NCBI GenBank assembly: GCA_946965045.2
Contig: OX337237.1
Location: 434,001-498,000, forward strand
Reading direction: 5' to 3'
Source of the DNA: Epithemia pelagica
Lineage: Eukaryota; Bacillariophyta; Bacillariophyceae; Surirellales; Surirellaceae
DNA: 64,000 nt
The position numbers and the translations under genes were made by a program. The notes below the pieces were generated by a model. The model did not search any database and was not told the origin of the DNA. It saw nothing but the letters and a program-made list of their open reading frames with translations. Each line of letters starts with the position of its first letter. Position 1 is the first letter of the stretch. Positions 11,778-23,301 of this stretch are shown here, piece after piece.

Positions 11778-12420
11778 GGTTTAATTTCTGTTATTGTCTT
11801 TTTGGATCGAGGGGATTGCACGAGGAGTCGAATGCTCGTCACGGCTGGATTTTATGACACGGTGTTGCTGTTTTGTCGGTCACATTTCGTGAATCTCCTT
11901 GTTCCCACACACACACACATGCTTGTAGCATAGAATGGCAGGGAGACTTTTCGTTGTGCAAACAACATTTTTGGTGAATCAAAGTTCATGGACCGCCGTT
12001 CCTTGCCGTTGTCCAACTGGAACCAACCAGTGGCTGGACCTGGCCTGTCCCATGACACCGTGAAGCTTGGGTAGAGAGTCTACGGAAGCATGCCATGGAG
12101 GCCAGGCTTGGAGCAACGGATGAACAAGAGAATGTCCAATATCTGTGCATACCGAATTTTTTGTCCATCTTCTCTCACATTCATATTGTTTGTTTGTTGG
12201 AGTATCGAGTAGTCTAGAGAGATCCAGAACAGGGGGTTCTTGAACTGCATCCAGGAGATGCAACAAAGATTCATGTGGATTGGATGGAATCTTTGGGTCT
12301 TTTTTTGGTTCGTTGCGGTTCGCAGTTCGCCGAGTTCGATCGGCTGTTGCGGGAATCCGGTCGCGTCGAGTGGCGCAACGGGGCGTTCTTTTGAAGGACG
12401 CCCCACTGCGGGGTTTGCTA
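11778..12420. other. Intergenic spacer
   Basis: The start is the promoter side of the metallophosphoesterase gene at 11777. No supported gene lies here; the antisense ORF at 11979-12473 is Arg-rich and overlaps the chimeric pseudogene. A small GC-rich hairpin (GGGGCGT to ACGCCCC) occurs near 12380-12405. Confidence 0.5.
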
Positions 12421-13745
12421 CGGTGGCTATACCTCCTCGTCATCGTTGCCACAACAAGCCCAAGCAGGAGCAACCGCCAAGTCCTTTCACTTGTTGTTTG
12501 GATCGTCGTCTCGGCGCATGCAACGATTGGGTACGACCGTGTGGGCGGCTGGTACGATCGGTTCGGTAACAGCTTGGTTTTTGGGTTATATCAATCCAGA
12601 ACTCATGATGCGACCTCGCAATCACAATGCTCTCTATGTGCACGAATGTGACTGGAACATGATCTGGTGTCAAGACCAAACTTTTTCCAAGAACGACGGC
12701 ACACTTTTCACATCGCTGACGGTCCATCGAATAGATGCCTCTGGGAAGAATATCCGAGGGCAGCTGCCGAATGATCTGGGACTCTTATCAAATCTAAAAT
12801 CGCTAGATTTTAGATTCGACAAATTGACCGGTACCATTCCAACGGAATTTGGACAACTCAATCAACTCACCTATCTGAATTTTTTTGACCACGATCTCTC
12901 TGGATCCATTCCCGACGAAATATCCGGTTTGTCGGACCTCCGATTGCTAGATTTTCGGAATAGTCAATTGAACGGTGCCATTCCAACGCAATTTGGGCAA
13001 CTCAATCAACTGACCTTTCTGAATTTTGGTTCCAACGATCTTTCGGGACCCATTCCCCATGAACTATCCGGTTTGTCCAACCTCCGTGTGCTAGATTTTT
13101 CGTACAATCAATTGAATGGTACCATTCCAACGCAATTTGGGCAACTCAATCAACTGACCTATTTGAGTTTGGGTTACAACGATCTTTCGGGACCCATTCC
13201 CGTCGAAATGTCAAGCTTGTCGAACATCAAATCGCTCGATTTTGAGCGGAATCAATTGAATGGTACCAAGGATTTTGGACAACTCAATCAACTAACCTCT
13301 CTGGTGTTTTCGGACAACGATATCTCAGGACCCATTCCTAATGAGATTTCAAATTTGACAAGGCTGATATCGTTGTATTTTGACCAGAATCCAAGGCTGC
13401 AAGGCACTATCCGAGCTCTCTGGCCTCACTCCCGCGTCTCGATAACCTACATGTCTATCTAACCAACTTGACTGGAGAGATGCCACTTTGTGGGGCAGTT
13501 GGTAGGACGTACTTTGCTGTCATTGCCGACTGTGATTCGGTGGAATGTCCATGTTGCACATATTGCTGTCCCGCTTTGGGGGATATTCCGGCGTCGTCGT
13601 GGCTTCCTCCCGAATGTGGCGTGGTTTGACGAAATACGAGTAACCTGTTCGTTCCAAAGTATTAGGAGTACAAGGTATGGTGAGTTTACTATCTAGATAC
13701 TAGAGGGGTAGCTTCGAGTCAAAAGAATCATTTTCCTTAGAAGGA
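12421..13745 (+). pseudogene. Chimeric pseudogene: DUF3179-gene fragment fused to LRR gene
   Basis: Plus-strand reading from 12446 gives about 60 residues nearly identical to the DUF3179-like gene on the minus strand (about 20690-20880): SSSRRMQRLG, SVTAWFLGYINPELMMRPRN. At about 12640 it switches without a gap into the LRR protein (HECDWNMIWCQDQT) that matches the LRR gene at 21481-23301. Five to six LRRs of the form LSGPIPxELSGLSNLRxLDF follow. A one-base deletion near 13412 (ATCCGAGC against expected ATCCCGAGC) puts the Cys-rich tail (DCDSVECPCC) in another frame, ending at 13629. One repeat also lacks its IPT segment. Homology to the LRR gene's 3' flank continues to about 13745. This is not a functional gene as written. 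Confidence 0.8.
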
Positions 13746-14007
13746 ATGCGCCGCCATGGGATAACTTCTTGCTCTCCTGCAAGAGAAATGGAATCAAGGC
13801 ACATAAAAGGTTGTCGTATCCTAGTACTTTCGTCTGATGGAGGTCACAAGAAAGGGAACATTGAGAAACTATATGGCAATGCATCTTTTAAGTATAAACA
13901 GTATGAATCGGGAACGAAATCATATATCCCCGCTTTTCTCATGGAATGGGCACGCTTCCAAACGGCCGGACCCTGGCGGCGCGTCAACAAGTGAAGGACC
14001 CCCTGGC

Positions 14008-15321
14008 TCACTCAAAGGTCAATTCGGTAATGTGTTTGTGGGTAAATTCAAAGACGTGTGGACTGGTCGGGTCCACGTGGCACAAGATCCAACCAATGCT
14101 GGCATGTCCCGGACACTGGACTTGCACCAGATTGGGTGCCGCGTCAAGAGGATTGGACTGGACCTTATAGAAATGTCCATCTCCGTGAAACAAAACGACG
14201 GGCTTGTCCTCAAACTGGTTGGTTTCGGCCACCAAGGCTGTCCAAAAGCGTTGCGACCCCGAAAGAATTCGATTTTGGTGAATCATATTGGCTTGCATGG
14301 CCACCAGAATTCCAGCCATGTCCTTGTCCTTGGCAATTTGAAAGGCCTCTTGTACGAATTGAATTGCCGCCGTGGTACGAGCTTGGGATTCATTCTTGGC
14401 TCGTGCGCAATCCTGGTCGAACCGATTCAAGGAGGCCGTACAATTGGCATCGACATTGTCGTAATAGGCATTGTTGGATCCGACCATGTGAACCGTGACA
14501 TACAAGACATTGTTGTACGTCCACAATTGCATTTCGGGGTACTTCTTCTTGTCGTACAGTGTCACGTCCATTCGTCCTTGTCCCAAGATCTTGTGTTTGT
14601 CGTCGTAAAAGAAACGATCCCGGAGATGGTCCAGACGCTCCAATGGATCGTATCCACCCACATGATCACGATGACAATCCGTCCATTCGTCTACGTAAAG
14701 TAGGATGGATATGTGGCAACGATGATGAGGAAGAAGCAACATGGAACACGAAACATAAAGACACACCCGCATGTTGTTCGATACACAACGGCAGTGAAAC
14801 AACTATCACACTTACTGTCTCCAAGAGTCAAGATTCCCGGACAGTGCAACGAATCCATCAAGTCTTGAAACCGTGTGTAACTCGTGTCGTTGCACTGCCA
14901 CAAAGTACCAGTCCCTCCCCACAGAATATCCCCGGCATGAATGGTAAAGGCATGCGGATATGCGTTGATGGAATCACGCAATTGGGTGTAAATGGTACCA
15001 TACGGATACGGGTCATTGGCGTCGTCATCATTGTCATCAAAGACACGAGCCGTCGTTCCCCGATACGGCAAGTCGCCCCACAAGGCAATGGTATACGGTT
15101 CCGTGTCTTTCTGTATCGTGTATGGTGCCAACAAAACACGGGGAAACGGCTGAGAAGGACGAGTATTCTCCATCACTGGACTTTCCGTCCTGCAGATCTT
15201 GACATGTGTGTCTCTCGCCAGAAACGCAACTTACATGGATCTTGACCTTTCGTTTCTTTGCCTTTACTCCTGCTCCCAACGACAGCAAAACAGCCACAGA
15301 CGATGTCCATAGCAGCTTCAT
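14008..15321 (-). CDS. Secreted metallophosphoesterase-like protein, intact paralogue
   Basis: Model: exon 1 15321-15235 (signal peptide MKLLWTSSVAVLLSLGAGVKA), exon 2 15197-14816 and exon 3 14690-14008, about 383 residues. The second junction joins LTLGD to NEWTDC exactly as in the neighbour at 10291-11777. The first intron is modelled as only 37 nt because this is the splice that keeps the ALWGDLPYRG frame; a more canonical acceptor eight bases downstream breaks the frame, so this border is uncertain. Motifs: ALWGDLPYRG, TIHAGDI, GDNEWTDC, VAMQAN, VLFHGDGHFY. These are phosphoesterase-like metal ligands with a GD-L-P first motif in place of D-x-H. The protein is about 55-60% like its neighbour by eye. 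It probably acts as an extracellular or vesicular phosphoesterase; the substrate is unknown. Confidence 0.75.
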
Positions 15322-15361
15322 GGTGCGTTTGTGGGTGTATGTTTGTCTTGTACGCACGTGG

Positions 15362-15404
<43 letters not shown>

Positions 15405-16341
15405 GGTGGAGGAGGATTTGGCAAGTAGCTATCGTCACGTTGTTCTTGTTGTTGTTACTGTGGAGGAATCGGCAAAGCGATGTCGTTCGAAACGCACAGT
15501 CGATGGTGTGGGACACCCTCGTGTGTTTCCAGCTTCTGGGACTTGTTCTCCGCGTTGCGCTTCTCTACCGAGTCTTGCTTCCAAATTTTGGAAACGCACC
15601 TCCATGCTCAAAAGGAAATCCGTCGTCCTCTAGAGGTTCATGGGGCTTCCATTGTCCACGATTCCTTCCGTTGATGGATGTCGCACACCCGAATAGTAGT
15701 CCGCGATCCCATGACGATTGGAAAAAAAGAGAGGATCGATCCTTTTGTCGACTTGTCGATAGCAAGATCTTCCAGGATGGACACGCAATGTGTGATGGTC
15801 ATTGTCATTGGAAGCAACATTCATGATTCATTTGGCAAACCATGACTGATACAGCGACCATAGAGCAACCGATTCGAAATCCCTATCGCTATCGCCGTTT
15901 CTATGTCGAAACATAATCCAATGCGAGTTGCTACCCGATCTGTTATCTGTGGTGTAGCAGTACCTAAAGACGTGTCTGAAGCAAAAGCCTCCTCATCTAC
16001 TCTCGTACGTAGCTTGTCAATGGGTCATGCCAAAGGTTGCAACAAAGAATGGCTTCTATCAGCGACGCTGTGTCAAAGAAAAGAGCGCAATCACATTCAA
16101 GGTAGCTGTGAAAAGTTCGACTTTTTATATCCATGTGTATTTATGTAAATACTGAACTAGAAATGGACTCGGTTTCGCATGCAGGATAAAATACAGGTAC
16201 TGTTACAGAAGCAAGTGTCAAAAGAAATAGCAGCGACTCGGATGTATGATGGTAGTGGTGGGGGTTGTCCAAGAACCTTTTAGGTGATGAAGCAATTGCA
16301 AAACTGTGTACTTTTTCGGATCGCAGCTTGGCAAGTAAGAA
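15322..16341. other. Intergenic spacer with (GTT)n tract
   Basis: A (TTG)n run at about 15361-15402 lies just upstream of the phosphoesterase start, and the rest shows no supported gene. ORFs here are short and overlap each other. Confidence 0.5.
15361..15402. repeat. (GTT)n microsatellite
   Basis: About fourteen GTT triplets in the promoter region of the phosphoesterase gene starting at 15321. Confidence 0.95.
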
Positions 16342-16683
16342 TCACTTGCTTGCCGTGTCATCGTGATCGTTTCTTCGAGTCGTCTCTTGTTGCGTAGAAT
16401 CGTCGCTCACAATACTGTTGACAGAATCATCGTCATATTTTTCCGACGACTGATACTGTCGAACATCCGTAATGCCCACTGCTTCCATCAACAACCGTCG
16501 TTTCATGCGACGAAGCTTGGTGGCCAATCCAATGGGAGAATTCAACAGGTCGTCCGTCGTAGTAGTTGTTTGGGTGCGGGTCGACTTGGCGGTGGCGGTG
16601 GATGTGGCGGCAATTCTTCTTTGTGGAGGACTCTGGAACGAAGCGCAGGAATGGTTGGCACAGAAATCATTGGAGCAAGCCAT
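16342..16683 (-). CDS. Small hypothetical protein
   Basis: An ORF of 113 residues from the first ATG (the frame is open to 16743). It begins MACSNDFCANHSC, has a Thr-rich stretch, then a basic amphipathic segment (LATKLRRMKRRLLMEAVGI) and an acidic Ser/Asp tail. I do not recognise it. The uneven charge distribution and plausible start make it a candidate gene, but the opposite strand is also open over much of it, so it could be chance. Confidence 0.35.
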   Translation of the reverse strand: MACSNDFCANHSCASFQSPPQRRIAATSTATAKSTRTQTTTTTDDLLNSPIGLATKLRRMKRRLLMEAVGITDVRQYQSSEKYDDDSVNSIVSDDSTQQETTRRNDHDDTASK

Positions 16684-17609
16684 GGTGTTACCGAAACAAT
16701 TGGAACTTGATTTTTCGTCTTCTTGTCTGGATTGATTGTTCAACCGTTGGATGGATACACACAGACAGTGTGTTTTTCGATTCTTGGAATTATGAGATCG
16801 CTACACGAGAAAGGATCTTTCCCACCGTGACACGCAGAACGCAGAGACCAGAGACACGAGACACACTCCGCGAAAAAAAGCTGGTGAGGAAGAATTTGGA
16901 GCGATTCCCCGTCAGTTCGCAAGAAGCGAGGGGGACTATTGCCTTCACAGAGTGGTAACGGCTTTCTTAACGGATTTTGGACGGATTTACGAAGCAAGAC
17001 GCTAACACGATCACGCTTAAGTAGGATGTGGGATCTAAATCCATTGCCCCTCAGGAATTCGCATAAGTCACGCGGTCGCACTTCCAGGAAGGTCAAGAAT
17101 GGAACGATGGAAGAACTTGTGGGACTTGTTCCATTTTCTTGAGCTTCGTGGTGGGGCGAAAGGGTGAGCAGTGGGGGGATCTACCCACTCTTGGCATCTA
17201 CCTACTCCTAGGTAGTTTTTGCGCATGTCTATTTCAGAGGGGAGATGTTGTTGGAGTTGTTATCTTGCTCCTCTAGGACTACTTTCTTGCGTTTGCAATC
17301 GAAGGCATTCTGTTCACCAACTCTCTCGAGTTAAGGTTTCGATAACAAAGTCAGTTTATTAGGAATAAAAGGTCTTGAAATGCTTTAATATATGACCTTT
17401 CGAGTGGAACGTTGCTTCCCGAGCACGACGAAGGAGGGAAATATGCAAACCGAAACGCTCCTCGCAATATCGAAACAAATCAACCCAACTCATTGACACA
17501 GCAATGTTTCTTTCCAAGACTACAATCGTGTTTTAATCGTTGAACTATCCATTCATACTGTTGGATGAACGATTGCTGTTCAATCTACTACCGCTTCTGG
17601 CTTTGCTAG
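16684..17609. other. Intergenic spacer
   Basis: No supported gene. AT-rich DNA near 17330-17530 precedes the 3' end of the carrier gene. Confidence 0.5.
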
Positions 17610-18710
17610 CTAGGAATCCGAGGCACCTCCAATGGTTCCCAATCCGACACAGGTTCGAAAGGTGTCATACAAGAGCCATTGACCGGCCAGAATGGTACCC
17701 GTCATGGCCACACGGGGGCCCAGTCCGTTGGTACACAAGTACCAGAGACCCACGCGTTGAATCAGGCCGCGGTAGGTGAGAGAGGCAAACTCGGGCCGTG
17801 ATTGCAGCGATAACAGTGAATCGGGGACGTGAGTGCAGACCGTGGCCACCAAACCGGCCGTGTAACCGCCCACCAAGGTGACACTCAATTGAGTGGTCAT
17901 GTCACAGTCTTGTTTGGGTCTGTGCAACACGTCTCGATGCAAATACGCCACCACATTTTCAAACAAGACAAAATTGACCATGGTGGTTGGTACTTGTCGA
18001 CCCAATAGTGGTCCCAAGGATCCAAAGGGAAAGGATGGTTCCGATCGCATCACACGTAGGCCGGACCAAAAATCTTTGGGAAAGGTACGATCGGTTTGGG
18101 TCCGTACCTTGAGCATTTCCCACGGACACATGAGAACATTGGCAATGGCTTCGGCCCCAGCAGCAGAGACTAGATAGACCAAACTCTTGTATTTTTCTCG
18201 TATGGATGACAAGGGTTCGTGAGTGTCGTCCTCCATCAACATCATTTGACGAAGCAACTGACCCTTAAAGACTTCGTACATTCCGTACTTGACTCCGGTT
18301 TGTGTGCCATAGGCGAGCATGGTGGGGATCAACCCACGGTACAAACCCGCCACGCCTTCGGCTTGATAAATTAACCACAATCCCTGTCGAAAAGTAGGAT
18401 ACAGCTGCGGCGAAACTTGCATGTTGCACTTGACATTGTCCAGTGGCGTTTTGACCCATCGGATACTACTCGACAAGGCGCCTCCCAAGAAACATAGGCC
18501 GATGTGAGACAGCGATTGCTGCGGAGGAGAAGGACCAATTCCGGGAACGTTTTGTAGGTGGTGGGATGCTGAGTGTCGTGATGATGGCACTGTAGAAAAG
18601 CGAGAGACGTTCATTGTAGTGAAGGATCTAATTCCACCATTCTGATGTCCCGAGGAAGGACGGAGATTCGATTTGTGGACTTGATGATGATCACTTGATG
18701 CTACAACCAT
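17610..18710 (-). CDS. Mitochondrial phosphate-carrier-like protein (SLC25 family)
   Basis: A single-exon ORF of 366 residues. Residues 1-60 are basic and Ser-rich, possibly a targeting extension. Three tandem carrier repeats follow. Repeat 1 carries KTPLDNVKCNMQV (residues 87-99), close to the PLDxVKxRxQ signature of phosphate carriers. Repeat 2 carries CPWEMLKVRTQT and FGSLGPLLGRQVPTTMVNFVLFE, which parallels the phosphate-carrier segment between repeats 2 and 3. Repeat 3 has a degenerate signature (VPDSLLSLQ). Carriers of this family exchange phosphate for protons or hydroxide across the inner mitochondrial membrane. The degenerate third signature is common in phosphate carriers, but another anion as substrate cannot be excluded. 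Confidence 0.85.
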   Translation of the reverse strand: MVVASSDHHQVHKSNLRPSSGHQNGGIRSFTTMNVSRFSTVPSSRHSASHHLQNVPGIGPSPPQQSLSHIGLCFLGGALSSSIRWVKTPLDNVKCNMQVSPQLYPTFRQGLWLIYQAEGVAGLYRGLIPTMLAYGTQTGVKYGMYEVFKGQLLRQMMLMEDDTHEPLSSIREKYKSLVYLVSAAGAEAIANVLMCPWEMLKVRTQTDRTFPKDFWSGLRVMRSEPSFPFGSLGPLLGRQVPTTMVNFVLFENVVAYLHRDVLHRPKQDCDMTTQLSVTLVGGYTAGLVATVCTHVPDSLLSLQSRPEFASLTYRGLIQRVGLWYLCTNGLGPRVAMTGTILAGQWLLYDTFRTCVGLGTIGGASDS

Positions 18711-19312
18711 GTTATTGGGATTTCAAAGTTGACATTATGACATCTCCCTGGTCCAAACCATCAATGATCGAATGAATGCAATCGAAAGGAATTTGTGATG
18801 CAGCACAATTCGCCGTGACAAACTCACGGCTTACGTGGCGAGGAGTTCGCGAGACGTGGTTTTCAAGTATGACCGTTATTCATGCAAATTATGTGCGACC
18901 GGGAAAGTACTTCCGTTTGTTTTCATAGTTACCTGGAGTAGTTTTTATCTGCATGGTCCTAACACTATCTCTACTCATGCAATGATCTACCTCTCTTAAA
19001 TTCATTCATGGATCCAACCAACCACAGCAACCATGTGCGAAAATGGACTGTATGAATCAGGAATGGAATGTCCTTCGTATGTCTTTGACACAAACAGACT
19101 TACATACTAAACAGAGTCTCCTCCAATTGGACACAAACAGACTTACCTACTAACCACAAAGTCTCCTCCCAGTGGAGCCTTTGACCACCTCGTTTTCCAA
19201 CGCATTTCTCTTGGAAAAGTCCATAGATAGCATTGTATATTCCGAGCTTTCTCCTTGTCACTCACCGGTGTGTTGGCTTGGATTTGGCAACAATTGGTCC
19301 ACTCGTCTACTA
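18711..19312. other. Intergenic spacer
   Basis: Promoter side of the carrier gene and 3' flank of the DUF3179-like gene. A 24-bp phrase (GACACAAACAGACTTAC...) recurs near 19086 and 19130. No gene is seen. Confidence 0.5.
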
Positions 19313-21125
19313 TTAGGAGTTGTTTGCCGAACCAATATCCGTCGTGGGAATCAAGGCAGTTTGCGGAAAAAAGTTTTGCCACGAAAACCAAAAGAGACCA
19401 CTCTTGACGGTAGACAAGCGTTCCAATTGGAGTGGAGTAACGTTCACCTTTTTCTTCTTCTTTTGGTCCTTTTCGGACGACCGCAGGACGTGTCCATGCA
19501 CATTGATGCGCTCGACAATGGGATCGTTGTTGGGTCGAATAAAAATACCCAAGGATTCCGAGTCAGGATCCCACGAGGCCACCAAGGGCACTCCCCCAAT
19601 GATCCAGTTGCGATTTTGGTCTTGACAAAAGTCTTGCGTCACGGCCACATAGTGATCACCCACGTTAAAGCCCCACACACGTGTCTTGGCATGCAAGCGA
19701 TCATCAATATTCTAGCGAATGACAATAGTGCAGCAACACAATCCACAACCGGTTAGAAAAGGAGCCGAATAATACAACAACATAGAAAGAATGCCAACCA
19801 AGCGCCACACGCAACCCTTCTTGCGCAAACTTACATCGACGGTCGGGAAAATGGGCCTTGGACTCTTGCCATGATAGTCCAAGAATATATCAAAGACAAA
19901 TTGCATCACCTTATCGTAGATGGTCAAGGCTGGATTTTGCAAGAGATTGGGAAATTCCTTGTAATCATTGATAAAGACTTGGCCCGTTTCCGGATAAGCC
20001 TTGGCAAATTGTCCCAATGTCATGCGCCAACTGGGCAATTCCGTGGCCACGGGTACCTGCAATCGTTCCAATTCTTGGGTCGAGGGTCGTCGTCCCACTC
20101 GATTGTAATCGGCAGTGCCACCCATGGCTTGCAACAAGCGGGTTTCATCCAAACAATTGATTTGATGACCCATGTGCCCCGTCGTCTTGTCCAATACCAC
20201 CAAATTATTTTCCAATTGACTGATGTAGGGTCGTGCGTGTATCGAAACAGAACGCAGAAGGAGAAAAAAGCAGAAAAGTCCATGAGAAGGGGGGTTCGTC
20301 ATTGAGGGTCCACCATGTTTGAAAACAGGACGAATGTGAGTATGGTCGTAGCAGCTGTTACCAAGTCCACACTTTGATTGTCCTAGTGACAGGGTGGGGG
20401 TACACACACGTACGTACATGTAGGGAACCAATTCTCGGTATCGGGCGTTACCACCACGACACCAGTGCCGGTCAAGGCACAATAGGCAAAATCACGGCCG
20501 GTGGTTGCCGATTGCCGGGCAATCGCGCAATGTGCGGCCGCATAATTTGCGCATCTGGAAAACAATAGGGTATGAAAGTCGAGTTGTCGTTCTTGTTGCT
20601 ACTAGACCGTTGCTGTTCGGTGACGACACACCATTGGTGGGGATCCAATCCCAAGGTATCCACGGCTTGGTGAGCCGACACATAGAGAGCATTGTGATTG
20701 CGAGGTCGCATCATGAGTTCTGGGTTGATATAACCCAAAAACCAAGCTGTTACCGAACCGACCGTACCAGCCGCCCACATAGCTGTACCCAATCGTTGCA
20801 TGCGACGAGAAGACGATCCAAACAACAAGTGAAAGGACTTGGTGGTTGCTCCTGCTGCTTGGCCTTGTGGTTTCACCAACGACGAGGAGGAGGTAGACAC
20901 TGCCATTAGGGTGGTATGAATCAAGGTAGATATTCCAAACAATTGGGAGACTTTATGGCGATGAAAAAATGTTTGCATGACATGATCACGATTGGGTTTG
21001 TGAATCCAATGACTGAAATCGGCCAAATCACGAAACAAGAGACCCGAAGTGCCCCCGGCCACACTGCCAAACGTGGCAAAGGCGACACGAGCGGCCCAGG
21101 GATTCAACAGAGCCGTGCTTGACAT
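19313..21125 (-). CDS. DUF3179-like membrane protein, with an unresolved frame break
   Basis: Model: exon 1 21125-20414, exon 2 20219-19835 and exon 3 19711-19313, with clean GT-AG borders (donors GTACGT and GTAAGT). Exon 1 begins MSSTALLNPWAARVAF and encodes hydrophobic segments (FATFGSVAGGTSGLLF, LGTAMWAAGTVGSVTAWFLGY). Later parts match the DUF3179 pattern: FAYCALTGTGVVV, LENNLVVLDKTTG, LPSWRMTLGQFAKAYPETGQVF and KTRVWGFNVGDHYVAV. Within exon 1 (about 20490-20560) the reading must change frame by one base to link the N-terminal part to FAYCALTGTG. A small unrecognised intron or a one-base deletion would explain it. The molecular role of DUF3179 proteins is unknown. Part of exon 1 was copied into the chimera at 12421-13745. 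Confidence 0.65.
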
Positions 21126-21480
21126 TGTATGGTTGCGATTTGTTTGTGTTTTGTTTTTGATTGGTTTATGTTCTTTGGAATTGAAGAGAGCCGAGAAATG
21201 AAGAAATGAAGAAAGGGAGAAAAGATACCATGGGCTTGGGGTACCTTTAGCGACCAAAACCAGAAGGTGATCGCGTTCGTGTCGTCTATGCAGTCGCTGG
21301 AGAAATGTAATCGTTAGGCTTCTCTCTAGCTAGGGGAAGGTAGGTGGGAAAAAACGTAATAGGAGTATAAGAAAAATGATTCTCGTTGAAACAATGCCCC
21401 TCTTGTATCTACATAGTAAACTCACCATACCTTTCACTCACATATTTCGGAAAGAACATGTTCATGCTACTCCTATTTCG
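21126..21480. other. Intergenic spacer between two minus-strand genes
   Basis: Promoter of the DUF3179-like gene and 3' flank of the LRR gene. The part at about 21355-21480 is repeated, diverged, at 13630-13745. No gene is seen. Confidence 0.6.
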
Positions 21481-23301
21481 TCAAACCACGTCACATTCGG
21501 GAGAAAGCCACGACGCGGCCGGAATATCCCCAAAAGCGGGACAGCACCAAGTGCAACATGGACATTCCACAGAGTCACAATCGGCAACGATGAAAGTGAA
21601 GGACGTCCTAGGAACTGCCCCACAAAGCGGCATCTCTCCAGTCAAGTTGGTTAAATAGACACGGAGATCGGTAAGATCCGGGAGTGAGGCCAGAGAGCTT
21701 GGTACAATTCCCTCCAACCTTGAATTCTGCGCAAAATTCACGGATGCCAGCCTTGTCAACCCGGATATTTCGTTGGGAATGGGTCCTGAGAGATCGTTGT
21801 CCAAAAAGCTCAGATCGGTCAGTTGATTGAGTTGCCCAATTTGCGTTGGAATGGTGCCGTTCAATTGATTGAGCCCAAAATCTAGCGTTATGATGTTGGA
21901 CAAACCGGATATTTCGTCGGGAATGGGTCCTGAGAGATCATTGTCCTAAAAACTCAGAACGGTCAATTGATTAAGTTGCCCAAATTGCGTTCTTGGAATG
22001 GTACCTTGCAATTGATTCAGCCCAAAATCTAGCCATCCAATGTTGGACAAACCTGATAGTTCATGGGGAATGGGTCCTGAAAGATCGTTGTCCACAAAAC
22101 TCAAATAGGTCAGTTGATTGAGTTGTCCAAATTTCGTTGGAATGGGTCCTGAGAGATCGTTGCGATAAAAACTCAGAAATGCCAGTTGATTGAGTTGCCC
22201 AATATGCGTTGGAATGGTACCGTCCAATTGATTAAACCCAAAATCTAGCCTGTTGATGTTGGACAAACCGGATATTTCGTTGGAAATTGGTCCTGATAGA
22301 TCGTTGTCCAAAAAACTCAAATAGGTCAGTTGACTGAATTGTCCAAATTCCGTTCGAATGGTACCAGTCAAATGGTTGAATCCGAAATCTAGCGATTCGA
22401 TATTTGATAGGAGTCCCAGATCATTCGGCAGCTACCTTCGGATATTCTTCCCAGAGGCATCTATTCCATGGACCGTCAGAGATGTGAAAAGCGTGCCGTC
22501 GTTGTTGGAATAAGTTTGGTCTTGACACCAGATCATGTTCCAGTCACATTCGTGCGCAGCAGTCAGCCAACCCACCCGAGCATCCTCATCCCATGGGTCT
22601 TGGGTATCTTGCGTGAACCAAAATGTCGCCAAGGCATATCGTTGGATCAGTCGATGTTGATCCACCTCAGTTTCGACTCCAAGTTGCGCTGAGTCGGTAT
22701 CTACAATCCACGCCAAGGCCTTTTCCTCCGCAGTGGCCGAACCTTCGGGCGCAGGATAGCGTAAGGGAGACGACGACAGAGTGTGATCCTGCAGATACGA
22801 TACCACATTCACGGCTCGTGAGTCGGTGGTCGGAGCAATTGATTGCGTGGGAGGATGATTGACAGTGGGCATCCTTGAGGGCTCCGAAGAGGGCCTTCTA
22901 GTGGGTTGGGGTGATACACTAATATTTTCTTCAGAAGGGGATATCGAACGGGGAGATTGGAAGTTTGCATTGACTTTCAATTCGGATGGCGTCGACGATT
23001 TGTTGTCTCCACAGTTTGCCAGTGGAACAACAACAGCCGTGACCATGGCAGCCAACACGACAATCACAGCAACAGCAACAAGAATGAAATGCCATCTCGG
23101 GTGAAACTGGAACAAGCCAATTTCATCTCGCTTGGCGTTTTGTTTCTGGTATGGTTGGGCTTCAACTTCGTTGGACAGTCCATAACTGATCAGATCGCTA
23201 CTTTCTTGGAAAGAGTTATTATTATTTTGCTCTTCCTTATTGTTCATGATCGGCACGGCATGGACAACCTCATGGCTGTTGCTCTTGCTCGTGAGCACCA
23301 T
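21481..23301 (-). pseudogene. Type II membrane LRR protein interrupted by two amber codons
   Basis: One continuous frame of 607 codons broken only by TAG at 22432-22434 and TAG at 21946-21948. Residues 1-70 are hydrophilic, then comes one transmembrane helix (FILVAVAVIVVLAAMVTAVVVPL), then a Ser/Pro-rich stalk. A conserved pre-LRR domain (ATFWFTQDTQDPWD, HECDWNMIWCQDQT) precedes about ten LRRs (LSGPIPxEISGLSNIxxLDF) and a Cys-rich tail (ADCDSVECPCCTWCCP). The first stop replaces a CAG (Gln) still present in the chimera at 12421-13745; the second replaces a Leu codon of the repeat consensus. Proteins of this layout are expanded in diatoms and are presumed surface receptors. As written this copy makes only the N-terminal 289 residues, so it is probably a recent pseudogene. 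Confidence 0.8.

Noticed and set aside
11979-12473. 164-residue minus-strand ORF
   Set aside because: Arg-rich, no domain, and overlaps the chimeric pseudogene on the other strand.
15840-15900. Possible tRNA T-loop (GATTCGAAATCCC)
   Set aside because: No matching acceptor, D-arm or anticodon arm could be folded around it.
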